A stretch of DNA of 10,578 nt from UBA1038 sp964480995 (GCA_964480995.1 CAYZRZ010000075.1:1-10578); one strand, 5' to 3'; shown: positions 1 through 6,783, numbered from the stretch's first letter. The notes: generated by a model not told the origin, from the sequence alone. Numbers and translations: made by a program.

Positions 1-133
1 TATCGCGCATGAAGGGGGCCAGCTCATTCTCTTCCAGTTCGATCAGGCTGTAAGGATACTCTCCCAGCAAATTGTGGATACGGGGAGAAAAACTGTGGCC
101 CAGGGTTCTGCCAAGCAGTCCGAAGCCCGGCAT
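1..133 (-). CDS. aroE: Shikimate dehydrogenase, N-terminal part (cut by window edge)
   Basis: Reduces 3-dehydroshikimate to shikimate with NADPH, the fourth step of the shikimate pathway. Only the first 44 codons lie in the window. The visible protein begins MPGFGLLGRTLGHSFSPRIH and continues with NLLGEYPYSLIELEENELAP. This is the substrate-binding N-terminus of AroE: a G-L-[IL]-G strand, then H-S-x-S-P-x-I-H-N, whose two serines (here Ser14 and Ser16) contact shikimate in characterised enzymes. The ATG overlaps the pheA stop as ATGA, so it is the last visible gene of the operon and probably translationally coupled. The NADP-binding domain lies outside the window, so I cannot tell whether the gene is intact or fused to another domain. 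Confidence 0.9.
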   Translation of the reverse strand, partial: MPGFGLLGRTLGHSFSPRIHNLLGEYPYSLIELEENELAPFMRD

Positions 134-1275
134 CAGCCGACCTCCGTATAGCTGCCCAAGTACTTAAACTGGGCTCCAAGCCCCTCGATGTCCTTGAACA
201 TCTGCATGAACTCGTCGCTGTAGACCGATGTCTCCAGGTCAAAGTAAAACATGAACTCAAAATCGCTCCCCGCGATCGGACGGCTTTCCAGCTTGTTGAG
301 GTTGATCCCCAACGCGTAAAAGCGGCCCAGCGCATGATAGAGGGAGCCTGGTTTATGCGGCAGCGCCATCATGATGCTGGTTCGGTCCGAACCCGGGTAG
401 ATCTCCAGGTCTTTGGATATGCAGATGAAGCGGGTATAGTTGGCTCCGCTGTCCTGTACGGATGATTTGAGGCAGTTGAGCGAATAAAGCTCCGCGCAGC
501 TTAAGGACGACAGCGCCGCCAGATCATTCCTGCCGGATTCATACACCATCTTTGCCGCCAGCGCCGTGTTTTCACAGCGCGTCACTTTGACCTTGCCCAG
601 CGTTTTGATAAACCCCTCGCACTGGGCCAGCGCCTGCTCATGGGAGACAATTTCCCTGATGTCAGAAATTTCCGCGCCCGGGTTGGCGAGAAGGCAGTGG
701 TCCACCTTGAGGCGAACACTCCTGACAATGGAGAAGTTATAGGCCATCATCAAGTCATAAACGCGGTTGACAGAGCCGGCGGTGCTGTTTTCAAGCGGAA
801 GCACACCAAAGCGGCACAGCCCTTTGTCAATGGCCGAGAACACCCCCTCAAAGGAGTTGAAGAAGAGCAGATCGGGCGTCGCGAACAGCTTTTCAGCCGC
901 GCTCTGGGAGTTAGCGCCCTCTACGCCCTGTACAGCCACCATAGCCCTTGGCGGGAACAGAGGCTGCGTGTTCATAATGGCCGAGGCGATCTTTTGCTGG
1001 AGCCCGCTTTCCTTTGGGTTTTCGGCCAGCTGCCGTGCCCGGCTGAGTTCAAACAGCATGGTATACAGCCGCTCGGTATAGCCGCGCAGCGCGTGAGGGA
1101 CCATCTCCCCAACCTGCTTGAGCTTCTCCCGCTCACGGGCCGGGTCGATTACCGGCAGTTTCTTTTCTTCCTTGAACGCGGCAATCTCCCCGGATACATC
1201 CATGCGCTCCTGGAACAGCTTAACCAGCCGGGCGTCAATCTCGTCGATCCTCTTTCGATAGTCACTTAATTCCAT
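133..1275 (-). CDS. pheA: Bifunctional chorismate mutase / prephenate dehydratase (P-protein)
   Basis: Converts chorismate to prephenate and then to phenylpyruvate, the committed route to phenylalanine. The 380 residues show three domains in the usual order. Residues 1-85 are an AroQ-type chorismate mutase with R7, R24, K35, D44, R47 and E48 in the same spacing as the E. coli active-site residues. Residues about 110-285 are prephenate dehydratase, with GVLPLENSTAGSVN around N163, Q214 in SHEQA and T281 in the TRF motif. Residues about 297-375 are an ACT domain with KPGSLYHAL and ESRP (330-333), the Phe-binding motif, so feedback inhibition by phenylalanine is expected. The ATG has a GAAGGAG site 7 bases upstream and overlaps the end of aroC by 14 bases; its own stop overlaps the aroE start. 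All catalytic residues checked are present. Confidence 0.96.
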   Translation of the reverse strand: MELSDYRKRIDEIDARLVKLFQERMDVSGEIAAFKEEKKLPVIDPAREREKLKQVGEMVPHALRGYTERLYTMLFELSRARQLAENPKESGLQQKIASAIMNTQPLFPPRAMVAVQGVEGANSQSAAEKLFATPDLLFFNSFEGVFSAIDKGLCRFGVLPLENSTAGSVNRVYDLMMAYNFSIVRSVRLKVDHCLLANPGAEISDIREIVSHEQALAQCEGFIKTLGKVKVTRCENTALAAKMVYESGRNDLAALSSLSCAELYSLNCLKSSVQDSGANYTRFICISKDLEIYPGSDRTSIMMALPHKPGSLYHALGRFYALGINLNKLESRPIAGSDFEFMFYFDLETSVYSDEFMQMFKDIEGLGAQFKYLGSYTEVG

Positions 1276-2359
1276 GCCGCTTCTCCTTCAGATATTCAAG
1301 ATAGAGGTCATATACAGCCAGGGCAGTCATCGCCTCCACCACGGGAACCGCGCGCGGGACGATGCAGGGGTCGTGCCTCCCCTTGAGACTAAGGGTTGTG
1401 TCCTTCTTCTCGGTCAGGTCCACCGTTTTCTGGGGCAGGAAGATGGAGGCCGTCGGCTTGATGCCCACTCGGAACAGCACAGGCATACCGGTCGTCAGCC
1501 CGCCCAGCACTCCGCCGTGCCTGTTGCTCAAGGTGACTACGCGCCCATCCTCATAGGCATAGGCGTCATTGTGCTGGCTCCCCTTCATCCTGGTGGCCGC
1601 GAAACCCGCGCCAAACTCAATGCCCCGCACGGCGGGGATGCCGAATATGGCCCCGGCAATCACGTTCTCCACGCCTTCAAACATCGGGCCGCCAACCCCC
1701 ACGGGAAGCCCCGTGACCGCGCATTCCACAATGCCGCCCACAGAGTCCATCGCGAGCCTGGCCTGGTCGATCATCTCTTCCATGCGTTTCCCGGCCTCCC
1801 TGTCCAATACGCGGACATATTCATCGCACAGTTCATTGAATTCCGGATCCAGCGGATCAAACGGCCGATCCTCGATGTCCTTGATGCTCCGTACATGAGC
1901 GCCGACGCGTATGCCCGCTTCCTCCAGCAGCTGCAGCGCGATGCCGCCTGCCAGGCACAGCGGAGCCGTCAGACGGCCTGAGAAGTGCCCGCCGCCGGCA
2001 GCGTCCTGGTGCCCGCCGAATTTCACGCTGGCCGGATAATCAGAATGTCCGGGACGCGGCTTATCCATCAGCTCGTGATAGTCGTTTGAGCGGGTATCGC
2101 TGTTTTTGATCATCATGCACAGAGGCGCGCCGCATAGTTTGCCCGCTGTCATACCCGATACGATCTCAAACATATCAGCTTCCTTGCGCTGGGTGCTGAG
2201 GATGCTCTGGCCGGGCCTGCGGCGCCTCATCAGCGCGCGCAGCTTTTCCATATCCGGCGCAAAGCCCGCGGGCAAGCCATCCACCACCACGCCGACAGCC
2301 GGCGCGTGGGATTGGCCGAACACGCTCACCTTAATATTCTTTCCAAAGACGGATGACAT
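1262..2359 (-). CDS. aroC: Chorismate synthase
   Basis: Makes chorismate from 5-enolpyruvylshikimate 3-phosphate using reduced FMN, the last common step of the pathway. The 365-residue length is normal for the family. Visible landmarks are FGQSH (His18), RRRRPGQS, RPGHSDY (His105), GGGHFSGRLTAPL, and near the C-terminus GRHDPCIVPRAVPVVEAM with the catalytic Asp at 330. The usual GESHG signature reads GQSHA, and the usual GGGR-SSARET region reads GGGHFSGRLT. I believe related clostridial enzymes share such changes, so this looks like a subclass rather than decay. The start lies 4 bases after the aroA stop, and the GGAGG Shine-Dalgarno sits inside the last aroA codons. The end overlaps pheA by 14 bases. 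Confidence 0.95.
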   Translation of the reverse strand: MSSVFGKNIKVSVFGQSHAPAVGVVVDGLPAGFAPDMEKLRALMRRRRPGQSILSTQRKEADMFEIVSGMTAGKLCGAPLCMMIKNSDTRSNDYHELMDKPRPGHSDYPASVKFGGHQDAAGGGHFSGRLTAPLCLAGGIALQLLEEAGIRVGAHVRSIKDIEDRPFDPLDPEFNELCDEYVRVLDREAGKRMEEMIDQARLAMDSVGGIVECAVTGLPVGVGGPMFEGVENVIAGAIFGIPAVRGIEFGAGFAATRMKGSQHNDAYAYEDGRVVTLSNRHGGVLGGLTTGMPVLFRVGIKPTASIFLPQKTVDLTEKKDTTLSLKGRHDPCIVPRAVPVVEAMTALAVYDLYLEYLKEKRHGIK

Positions 2360-2363
2360 CCGG

Positions 2364-3626
2364 TCACTCCTCCCTTTTAAGCTTCAGTCCCAGGCTCTGC
2401 AGGTCCTCATAAAAACATGGATAGGACTTATGAACCGCCTGAGCTCCGCTGATGGTGATGGGGCCTTTGGCAATCACAGCCGCGCAGGCCGCCATCATGG
2501 CGATGCGGTGATCCCCTTGGGCATCACAGCTTCCTCCCATGATCCGCCCTGTTCCGCGTACCTTGATACAGTCGTTCTCAAGACAGATATCGGCCCCGAG
2601 TACCGCCAGGGTCTGCGTGATGCTGGCCGCCCGGTCACTCTCCTTGAGGCGCAGGCGGGTAATATTTGTCAGGACCGTTTCCCCCTCGGCCGCGGCGCCA
2701 AGCAGCGCCAGCGCGGGCGCCAGGTCGGGTGTGGCGTCCACATCAATCCGCGCGGCTGACAGCCTGCCGCCTTCCACTGCCACGGCGCCTTCGCTGACCG
2801 ATACCTTCGCGCCAAACAGGCGAAGCAGCCCGATGATGCCCTTATCTCCCTGCGGCGAGTGGACATCAAGACCAAGCACCCGCGCATGTCCTTGTCCGGC
2901 TGCCGCCGCGGCCAGCCAGAAGGCTGCGTTGGACCAATCCCCTTCCACATCCGCCTCACCGGGCGTTTTGTAGCGCTGTCCGCCTTCAATCACAAGGCTT
3001 TCCCCACGCCAAACCGCACTGATGCCAAACTGTTCTGCCGCCTTTAATGTAATATCCACATACGCTGCCGATTGCAGGGGCGTGGTCAGGATGATCTCTG
3101 TCCTCTCGCCGGTCAGAGGCGCCGCGAGCGCCAAGCCCGAAATAAACTGGGAGCTGACATTGCCGGCCATCTCAAAGCGCCCGCCGCTCAGCTTCCCATC
3201 GATGGTGACCAGTTCCGTTCCCTGCCCCGATATCCGGATGCCTTGTCCCGTAAGCGCTTCAAACAGCGCATCCATCGGGCGCCGCGGCAGCCGGCCACTC
3301 AGCACGAAGCTGTGCCTGCCTCCCAGCGCTGCGCAGACCGGCAGCATGAAACGATATGTCGAGCCGCTTTCCCCGCAATGGAGCACCGTTTTACTTTCAG
3401 ACTCCCTCGGGCTTATCGTAAAAACGCCTTGTTCATAACAGAGGTCTGAGCACAGGGCCTGCAGGCAATCCGCTGTTCTTCGGATGTCCTCTGACAGGTC
3501 CGGGCAGGCGATGCGCGTCACTCCGTGAGAGAGCGCAGCGCATATCAGCAAGCGGTGGGCATGTGATTTGGAGGCGATCGCCCTGATCTCACCCGACAGG
3601 CTGCCCGGATACACGGTCACCTTCAT
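2364..3626 (-). CDS. aroA: 3-phosphoshikimate 1-carboxyvinyltransferase (EPSP synthase)
   Basis: Transfers the enolpyruvyl group of PEP to shikimate 3-phosphate. I place the start at 3626 (MKVTVYPGSLSGEIRAIASK, 420 residues). The frame stays open upstream to 3689, but those 21 codons lie over the end of aroB, whereas the chosen ATG forms a 4-base ATGA overlap with the aroB stop and gives the normal N-terminus. Motifs in order: SKSHAHR with Lys20 and Arg25, CGESGSTYRF (84-93), GRLPRRPMDAL (111-121), SSQFISGLALAAPL (158-171), DWSNAAFW, TPDLAPALALLGAA with Asp301, LRLKESDR with Glu329, GDHRIAMMAA with Arg374, and Lys400. These are the substrate-binding and catalytic residues of the family. A Shine-Dalgarno-like TTAGGG lies 8 bases upstream. 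Glyphosate sensitivity cannot be judged from the sequence alone. Confidence 0.95.
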   Translation of the reverse strand: MKVTVYPGSLSGEIRAIASKSHAHRLLICAALSHGVTRIACPDLSEDIRRTADCLQALCSDLCYEQGVFTISPRESESKTVLHCGESGSTYRFMLPVCAALGGRHSFVLSGRLPRRPMDALFEALTGQGIRISGQGTELVTIDGKLSGGRFEMAGNVSSQFISGLALAAPLTGERTEIILTTPLQSAAYVDITLKAAEQFGISAVWRGESLVIEGGQRYKTPGEADVEGDWSNAAFWLAAAAAGQGHARVLGLDVHSPQGDKGIIGLLRLFGAKVSVSEGAVAVEGGRLSAARIDVDATPDLAPALALLGAAAEGETVLTNITRLRLKESDRAASITQTLAVLGADICLENDCIKVRGTGRIMGGSCDAQGDHRIAMMAACAAVIAKGPITISGAQAVHKSYPCFYEDLQSLGLKLKREE

Positions 3627-4645
3627 GAGGACAGCCCTAAGCCCAGCACCTGCCGCGCCTCGTCCAAGGTATAGCTGTGCAGCCTGCAATCACCGATCCC
3701 GTGAAACATCACCAGCGTGATCCTGTCACCTGCCCTTTTTTTATCCGCCAGCATGGCGTCAAACACTTCATCTTCCCGGTAGGGGCATGCGGTTGGCAGG
3801 CCCAGAACACGGATCATGCCGATCAATTTTCCGGCATCCTCTTTGGCGCACAGATCCATTTTTTCCGCCGCTCTGGCTATCAGGCACATGCCGATCGCGA
3901 CCGCCTGGCCATGCGGGATGCTGTAATCGCTCAGCCGCTCGATCGCGTGCCCGAAGCTGTGCCCGAAATTAAGCAGCTGGCGCTCACCCGCGTCCCGCTC
4001 ATCCCCCGCGACAATACCCCGCTTGATATCCACGCAGCGGCGGATCACTTCCTCTTCCTCATCCAGCTCATAGGGCAGGAGGTTATACAGCCGCTCATCC
4101 CGGATGGCGGCATACTTGATCACTTCAGCCAGCCCATCCCGGTAGACCCCCTCCGGCAGGCTGCGCAGCAGGTCCGGATCGATCAGCGTCAGTACAGGCT
4201 GCCAGAACGCGCCTGCCAGGTTCTTTCCCTGAGGCAGGTCGATGCCTGTCTTGCCGCCTACGGAGGAGTCCACGCAGGCCAGAAGCGTTGTAGGAACTTG
4301 CACGACTTTTATCCCCCGCATATAGGTAGCGGCCGCAAACCCGGCCAGATCTCCCACAACACCGCCGCCAAGCGCCACAACCGTGTCGCTTCGGGTTATC
4401 TGATGATCAGCCAGAAACCCCAGCGCCTCCGCGTAGCGGGCAATGCTCTTGCTGGCTTCGCCAGCCGGCACAATATAGGCGCAGACCTCAAACCCTGCCC
4501 GCTCGACCGCAGACTTGGTTCTGCCGAGGTAGAGCGCCGCCACTGTTTCATCGCTGATCACGGCCGCCTTCCCCCGGCATCCGGCCTCCTTCAACAATTC
4601 GCCTATGTCTTCAAGAAGCCCCCTTCTGATCATGATTTCGCTCAT
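3623..4645 (-). CDS. aroB: 3-dehydroquinate synthase
   Basis: NAD- and metal-dependent cyclisation of DAHP to 3-dehydroquinate, the second step of the pathway. The 340-residue protein has a Rossmann-like N-terminal half with GGGVVGDLAGFAAATYMRG (93-111), the VPTTLLACVDSSVGGKTGID segment (118-137) that binds NAD and substrate, and KNLAGAFWQP. The C-terminal half carries the metal ligands: Glu174 in GLAEVIK, His229 in NFGHSFGH and His245 in IPHGQA. The 16-residue spacing of the two histidines matches the Aspergillus enzyme. The start overlaps the tyrA stop (ATGA) and the stop overlaps the aroA start. Met5 is a possible alternative start, but Met1 fits the coupling pattern of the operon better. 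Confidence 0.95.
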   Translation of the reverse strand: MSEIMIRRGLLEDIGELLKEAGCRGKAAVISDETVAALYLGRTKSAVERAGFEVCAYIVPAGEASKSIARYAEALGFLADHQITRSDTVVALGGGVVGDLAGFAAATYMRGIKVVQVPTTLLACVDSSVGGKTGIDLPQGKNLAGAFWQPVLTLIDPDLLRSLPEGVYRDGLAEVIKYAAIRDERLYNLLPYELDEEEEVIRRCVDIKRGIVAGDERDAGERQLLNFGHSFGHAIERLSDYSIPHGQAVAIGMCLIARAAEKMDLCAKEDAGKLIGMIRVLGLPTACPYREDEVFDAMLADKKRAGDRITLVMFHGIGDCRLHSYTLDEARQVLGLGLSS

Positions 4646-5484
4646 AAGCCCTCCCCGTCGATCTGGGCTTTCAGCCTGCGCCCCTCGTCCAGCAGCGCGC
4701 GGAGGCCTTCCATGTCTCCCGCCGTGATGGCTTCCTTATACTTGGTAAGCTCCCCAATGAGTATGTCGATCTCATGGCTGAGATGGTCGGCGTTTTGTAT
4801 GAACAGATCGGCCCACATATCGGGGTTCAGCCAGGCAACGCGGGTCAGATCGCGGTAGCTGCCCGCCGATACGCCCCGGTGCCCGCGGGCAGTCGGGCTC
4901 TTGATGAAGGCATTGGACACCACATGCGGCATCTGGGAAGTAAAGGCGATCAGTCTGTCATGTTCCTCCGCCGTTGTCACACCCATGCGCCCGAAACCCG
5001 CGGGTTCCAGCGCGCGCCTGATCCTCTCCAGCAGCGCCATGTCGTCATAATGCCGCGGCACCACCACCATGGGCGCTTCTTCAAACATATCCGCCCGGCT
5101 GTAGGCAAAGCCCGAGTTGTGCGTACCTGCCATCGGATGCCCGCCCGCGAATGTGAAACCGTAGCGCTCTGCCAGGTCAAAGCCCGCCTTGCAGATGTCG
5201 CGCTTTGTTCCGCAGCAGTCTATCACCAGCTGGCCCTCCCTCAGCATCGGGGCAGCCTCATCCAGCCAGCGGATAGCCGCGGCAGGCGACACCGCGATCA
5301 GGATCAGGTCGCAGCCTGACATGTTATCCGCTGTCAGTTCCCCCTGCACGGCCCCTTCCACCTGGGCGATGGCCAGCACCTTGGCGTCAAGTTCACAGGC
5401 CAGCACCTCATGCCCGCCCGCCCTGCTGTAAGCTTTAGCCAGTGAACCGCCTATCAGCCCCAGCCCAACGATCCCGACCCTCAT
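4642..5484 (-). CDS. tyrA: Prephenate dehydrogenase, no ACT domain
   Basis: Oxidative decarboxylation of prephenate to 4-hydroxyphenylpyruvate, the committed step to tyrosine. The 280 residues start with a dinucleotide fold (GIVGLGLIGGSLAKAYS) and show GGHPMAGTHNSG with the probable catalytic His116. These are followed by EEHDRLIAFTSQMPHVVSNA with His187 and by SYRDLTRVAWLNPDMW with Arg211 and Arg215, the region that binds prephenate in the Aquifex enzyme. The protein ends soon after the helical dimerisation domain, so there is no C-terminal ACT domain of the kind found in longer relatives. Tyrosine control probably falls on AroF and the operon leader instead. Both ends form ATGA overlaps, with aroF upstream and aroB downstream. 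Use of NAD versus NADP, or of arogenate versus prephenate, is not decided here. Confidence 0.93.
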   Translation of the reverse strand: MRVGIVGLGLIGGSLAKAYSRAGGHEVLACELDAKVLAIAQVEGAVQGELTADNMSGCDLILIAVSPAAAIRWLDEAAPMLREGQLVIDCCGTKRDICKAGFDLAERYGFTFAGGHPMAGTHNSGFAYSRADMFEEAPMVVVPRHYDDMALLERIRRALEPAGFGRMGVTTAEEHDRLIAFTSQMPHVVSNAFIKSPTARGHRGVSAGSYRDLTRVAWLNPDMWADLFIQNADHLSHEIDILIGELTKYKEAITAGDMEGLRALLDEGRRLKAQIDGEGL

Positions 5485-6488
5485 GACAGCACGGCCTCGC
5501 GCACCTTGCGCACACGGTTCATCAGATCATCGAACTGGTCGGGGTTAAGTGATTGCGCGCCGTCGCTGAGCGCGTGCTCGGGATCGGGGTGAACCTCGAT
5601 CATCAAACCATCCACGCCCGCCGCTGCCGCGGCCAGCGCCATGGGCAGCACCAGGCTTGCCTTGCCAGTGCCATGGCTGGGATCGGCTATCACCGGCAGA
5701 TGTGTCAATTCATGCAGCATCGGGATAGCCGACAGGTCGAGGGTATTGCGCGTGTAGGTCTCAAAGGTGCGAATGCCGCGCTCGCACAGGATCACCCGCT
5801 CGTTGCCGCCCGCCATTACGTACTCTGCGCTCATCAGCAGTTCCTTTAATGTGTTGGCCAGCCCGCGCTTAATGAGAATTGCTTTGTTCGTGCGGCCCAG
5901 TTCCTTCAGCAGATCAAAGTTCTGCATGTTGCGCGCGCCCACCTGGATCACGTCCACATCCTCAAACAGCGGCAGATCGTTGATGTTCATGATTTCGGTC
6001 ACAATGGGCTGGCCGGTCACGGCTTTGGCATGGCTGAGTATTCTCATCCCCTCGTCATGCAGACCCTGGAAATCATAGGGCGATGTACGGGGCTTGAACG
6101 CGCCGCCGCGCAGCAGATTTCCTCCCGCGGCCTTGATGCGGCGGCCGACATTCACCATCTGTTCGTCTGATTCCACCGAACAGGGGCCGCCGATCACCTC
6201 GAAATGACCGCCGCCGATCTTAAGACCGCCGCCCACATCGATCACGCTGTCTTCGGTATGGAATTTACGGTTGGCATTCTTGAACGGCTCACTGATGCGC
6301 TTGACTGACTCTATGATCGACAGACTTTCAAGCAGCGTGATATCCACCTTGGTGGTATCGCCGATCAAACCGATGATGCAGTGGAACTGCCCCTGGGAGA
6401 CATGAACCTCCAGACCCATGCTGCGGAACCAGTCACAGAGGCTGTCGCGTTGTTTTTCGGTGGTGCCGGGTTTCAAAATGGCAATCAT
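5481..6488 (-). CDS. aroF: DAHP synthase, T. maritima type with N-terminal regulatory domain
   Basis: Condenses phosphoenolpyruvate and erythrose 4-phosphate to DAHP, the first step of the pathway. I choose the ATG at 6488 (MIAILKPGTT, 335 residues), which has GAAGGAG 8 bases upstream. An in-frame GTG at 6575 would add 29 residues unlike the family and overlap the leader peptide. Residues 1-70 form the ferredoxin-like/ACT-like domain that in Thermotoga DAHP synthase mediates inhibition by Tyr. The barrel then shows GGPCSVES, RGGAFKPRTSPYDFQGL, QVGARNMQNF, LIKRG and ADPSHGTGK. The metal ligands are C103, H272, E298 and D309; the last three have the same numbers as in the T. maritima enzyme. 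It is the first structural gene after the leader and overlaps tyrA by ATGA. The symbol is by convention; aroG or aroA(G) is used for relatives. Confidence 0.95.
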   Translation of the reverse strand: MIAILKPGTTEKQRDSLCDWFRSMGLEVHVSQGQFHCIIGLIGDTTKVDITLLESLSIIESVKRISEPFKNANRKFHTEDSVIDVGGGLKIGGGHFEVIGGPCSVESDEQMVNVGRRIKAAGGNLLRGGAFKPRTSPYDFQGLHDEGMRILSHAKAVTGQPIVTEIMNINDLPLFEDVDVIQVGARNMQNFDLLKELGRTNKAILIKRGLANTLKELLMSAEYVMAGGNERVILCERGIRTFETYTRNTLDLSAIPMLHELTHLPVIADPSHGTGKASLVLPMALAAAAAGVDGLMIEVHPDPEHALSDGAQSLNPDQFDDLMNRVRKVREAVLS

Positions 6489-6505
6489 GCTTTTCTCTCC
6501 TTCAT

Positions 6506-6536
6506 AACAAACGCCGCACAGGTGATTCTGTACGGC
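6506..6536 (-). terminator. Putative attenuator terminator in aroF leader
   Basis: Reading on the minus strand, GCCGTACAG (6536-6528) pairs with CTGTGCGGC (6521-6513) over 9 bp including one G-U pair, closing a six-base loop AATCAC. It is followed by GTTTGTT (6512-6506), a short interrupted U tract. It lies after the leader stop codon and before the aroF Shine-Dalgarno, where an attenuator terminator belongs. The U tract is weaker than in the tRNA terminator of this window, so it may terminate only partly or act as a pause site. Confidence 0.6.
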
Positions 6537-6582
6537 TGTTGACTGCTGATGAGGCCTGAACCTCTTACGCGACACGAATCAC
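6513..6582 (-). promoter_or_regulatory. Putative antiterminator pairing of aroF leader
   Basis: On the minus strand, GTGATTC at 6582-6576 (leader peptide codons 23-25) is exactly complementary to GAATCAC at 6528-6522, inside the terminator hairpin. Skipping the bulged G at 6575, TGT (6574-6572) continues pairing with ACA (6531-6529), giving 10 bp in total. This fold uses the 3' end of the terminator's left arm and its loop, so the two structures exclude each other. A ribosome stalled on the Tyr/Phe codons would leave 6582-6572 free, whereas one that reaches the stop codon at 6565 would cover it. This arrangement is seen by eye and has not been computed. Confidence 0.55.
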
Positions 6583-6648
6583 TCTCACCTTAGGGCTGCT
6601 AAAGTAAAAGTAATAGGCACCATACACCATTCCTGTCATCGCGTTCAT
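6565..6648 (-). CDS. Tyr/Phe-rich leader peptide of the aromatic operon
   Basis: A 27-codon reading frame sits between the operon promoter and aroF. It starts MNAMTGMV, continues with the aromatic run YGAYYFYF (codons 9-16: four Tyr, two Phe) and ends SSPKVRVIRVA before TAA. AAGGA lies 7 bases before the ATG, so translation is plausible. There is no Trp codon. Its role is inferred: as in E. coli pheL, the ribosome would pause at codons 12-16 when charged Tyr- or Phe-tRNA is scarce and thereby choose between the antiterminator and terminator folds downstream. The stop codon sits only 5 bases past the pairing segment, so a terminating ribosome would mask it. Other in-frame ATGs at codons 4 and 7 lack a site as good. 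The amino acid sequence matches no family I know. Confidence 0.75.
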   Translation of the reverse strand: MNAMTGMVYGAYYFYFSSPKVRVIRVA

Positions 6649-6664
6649 GGTTCTTTCCTTTCGC

Positions 6665-6678
6665 GCTTGTATGCAAGC
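6665..6678. repeat. Short inverted repeat at the aro operon start site
   Basis: GCTTG and CAAGC flank a four-base spacer, just downstream of the -10 box and spanning the expected transcription start. It could be an operator half-site pair or a small 5' stem that protects the leader mRNA. Five-base arms can arise by chance. Confidence 0.3.
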
Positions 6679-6708
6679 AATATATCACCGGTTTCTTAAT
6701 CATGTCAA
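6679..6708 (-). promoter_or_regulatory. Promoter of the aromatic operon
   Basis: On the minus strand a perfect TTGACA (6708-6703) and TATATT (6684-6679, 5 of 6 to TATAAT) are 18 bases apart. Start of transcription is expected near 6672, about 24 bases before the leader peptide ATG and about 184 bases before aroF. It is the only good promoter seen for the whole minus-strand operon. Confidence 0.8.
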
Positions 6709-6783
6709 GCAATACCCGCAATTTTGCAAGCCGCGCGCAAAATCATGCATTTTACCACGCAAGCGCTTCCTGCTTTAATAAAC

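Noticed and set aside
640..1269. 209-codon open frame on the plus strand opposite pheA
   Set aside because: It is a shadow of pheA with no family resemblance, promoter or good ribosome site.
3627..3689. 21-codon upstream extension of aroA
   Set aside because: It lies over the end of aroB. The ATG at 3626 gives the conserved N-terminus and the ATGA overlap typical of this operon.
3677..4858. 393-codon open frame on the plus strand opposite aroB and tyrA
   Set aside because: It is antisense to two well-supported genes, shows no recognisable domain, and long shadow frames are common opposite GC-rich coding DNA.
6485..6505. Six-codon minus-strand frame MKERKA ending in the aroF start codon
   Set aside because: It has no ribosome site, its codons are simply the aroF Shine-Dalgarno region, and it is too short to be meaningful alone.
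6489..6575. GTG-started 29-codon N-terminal extension of aroF
   Set aside because: The ATG at 6488 has a strong Shine-Dalgarno and gives the family's normal N-terminus. The extension overlaps the leader peptide and crosses the attenuator hairpin.
6489..6680. T-box or TRAP-type regulation of the aro leader
   Set aside because: I looked for the conserved T-box motif (AGGGTGG-ACCGCG type) and for spaced GAG/TAG repeats on the minus strand and saw neither.
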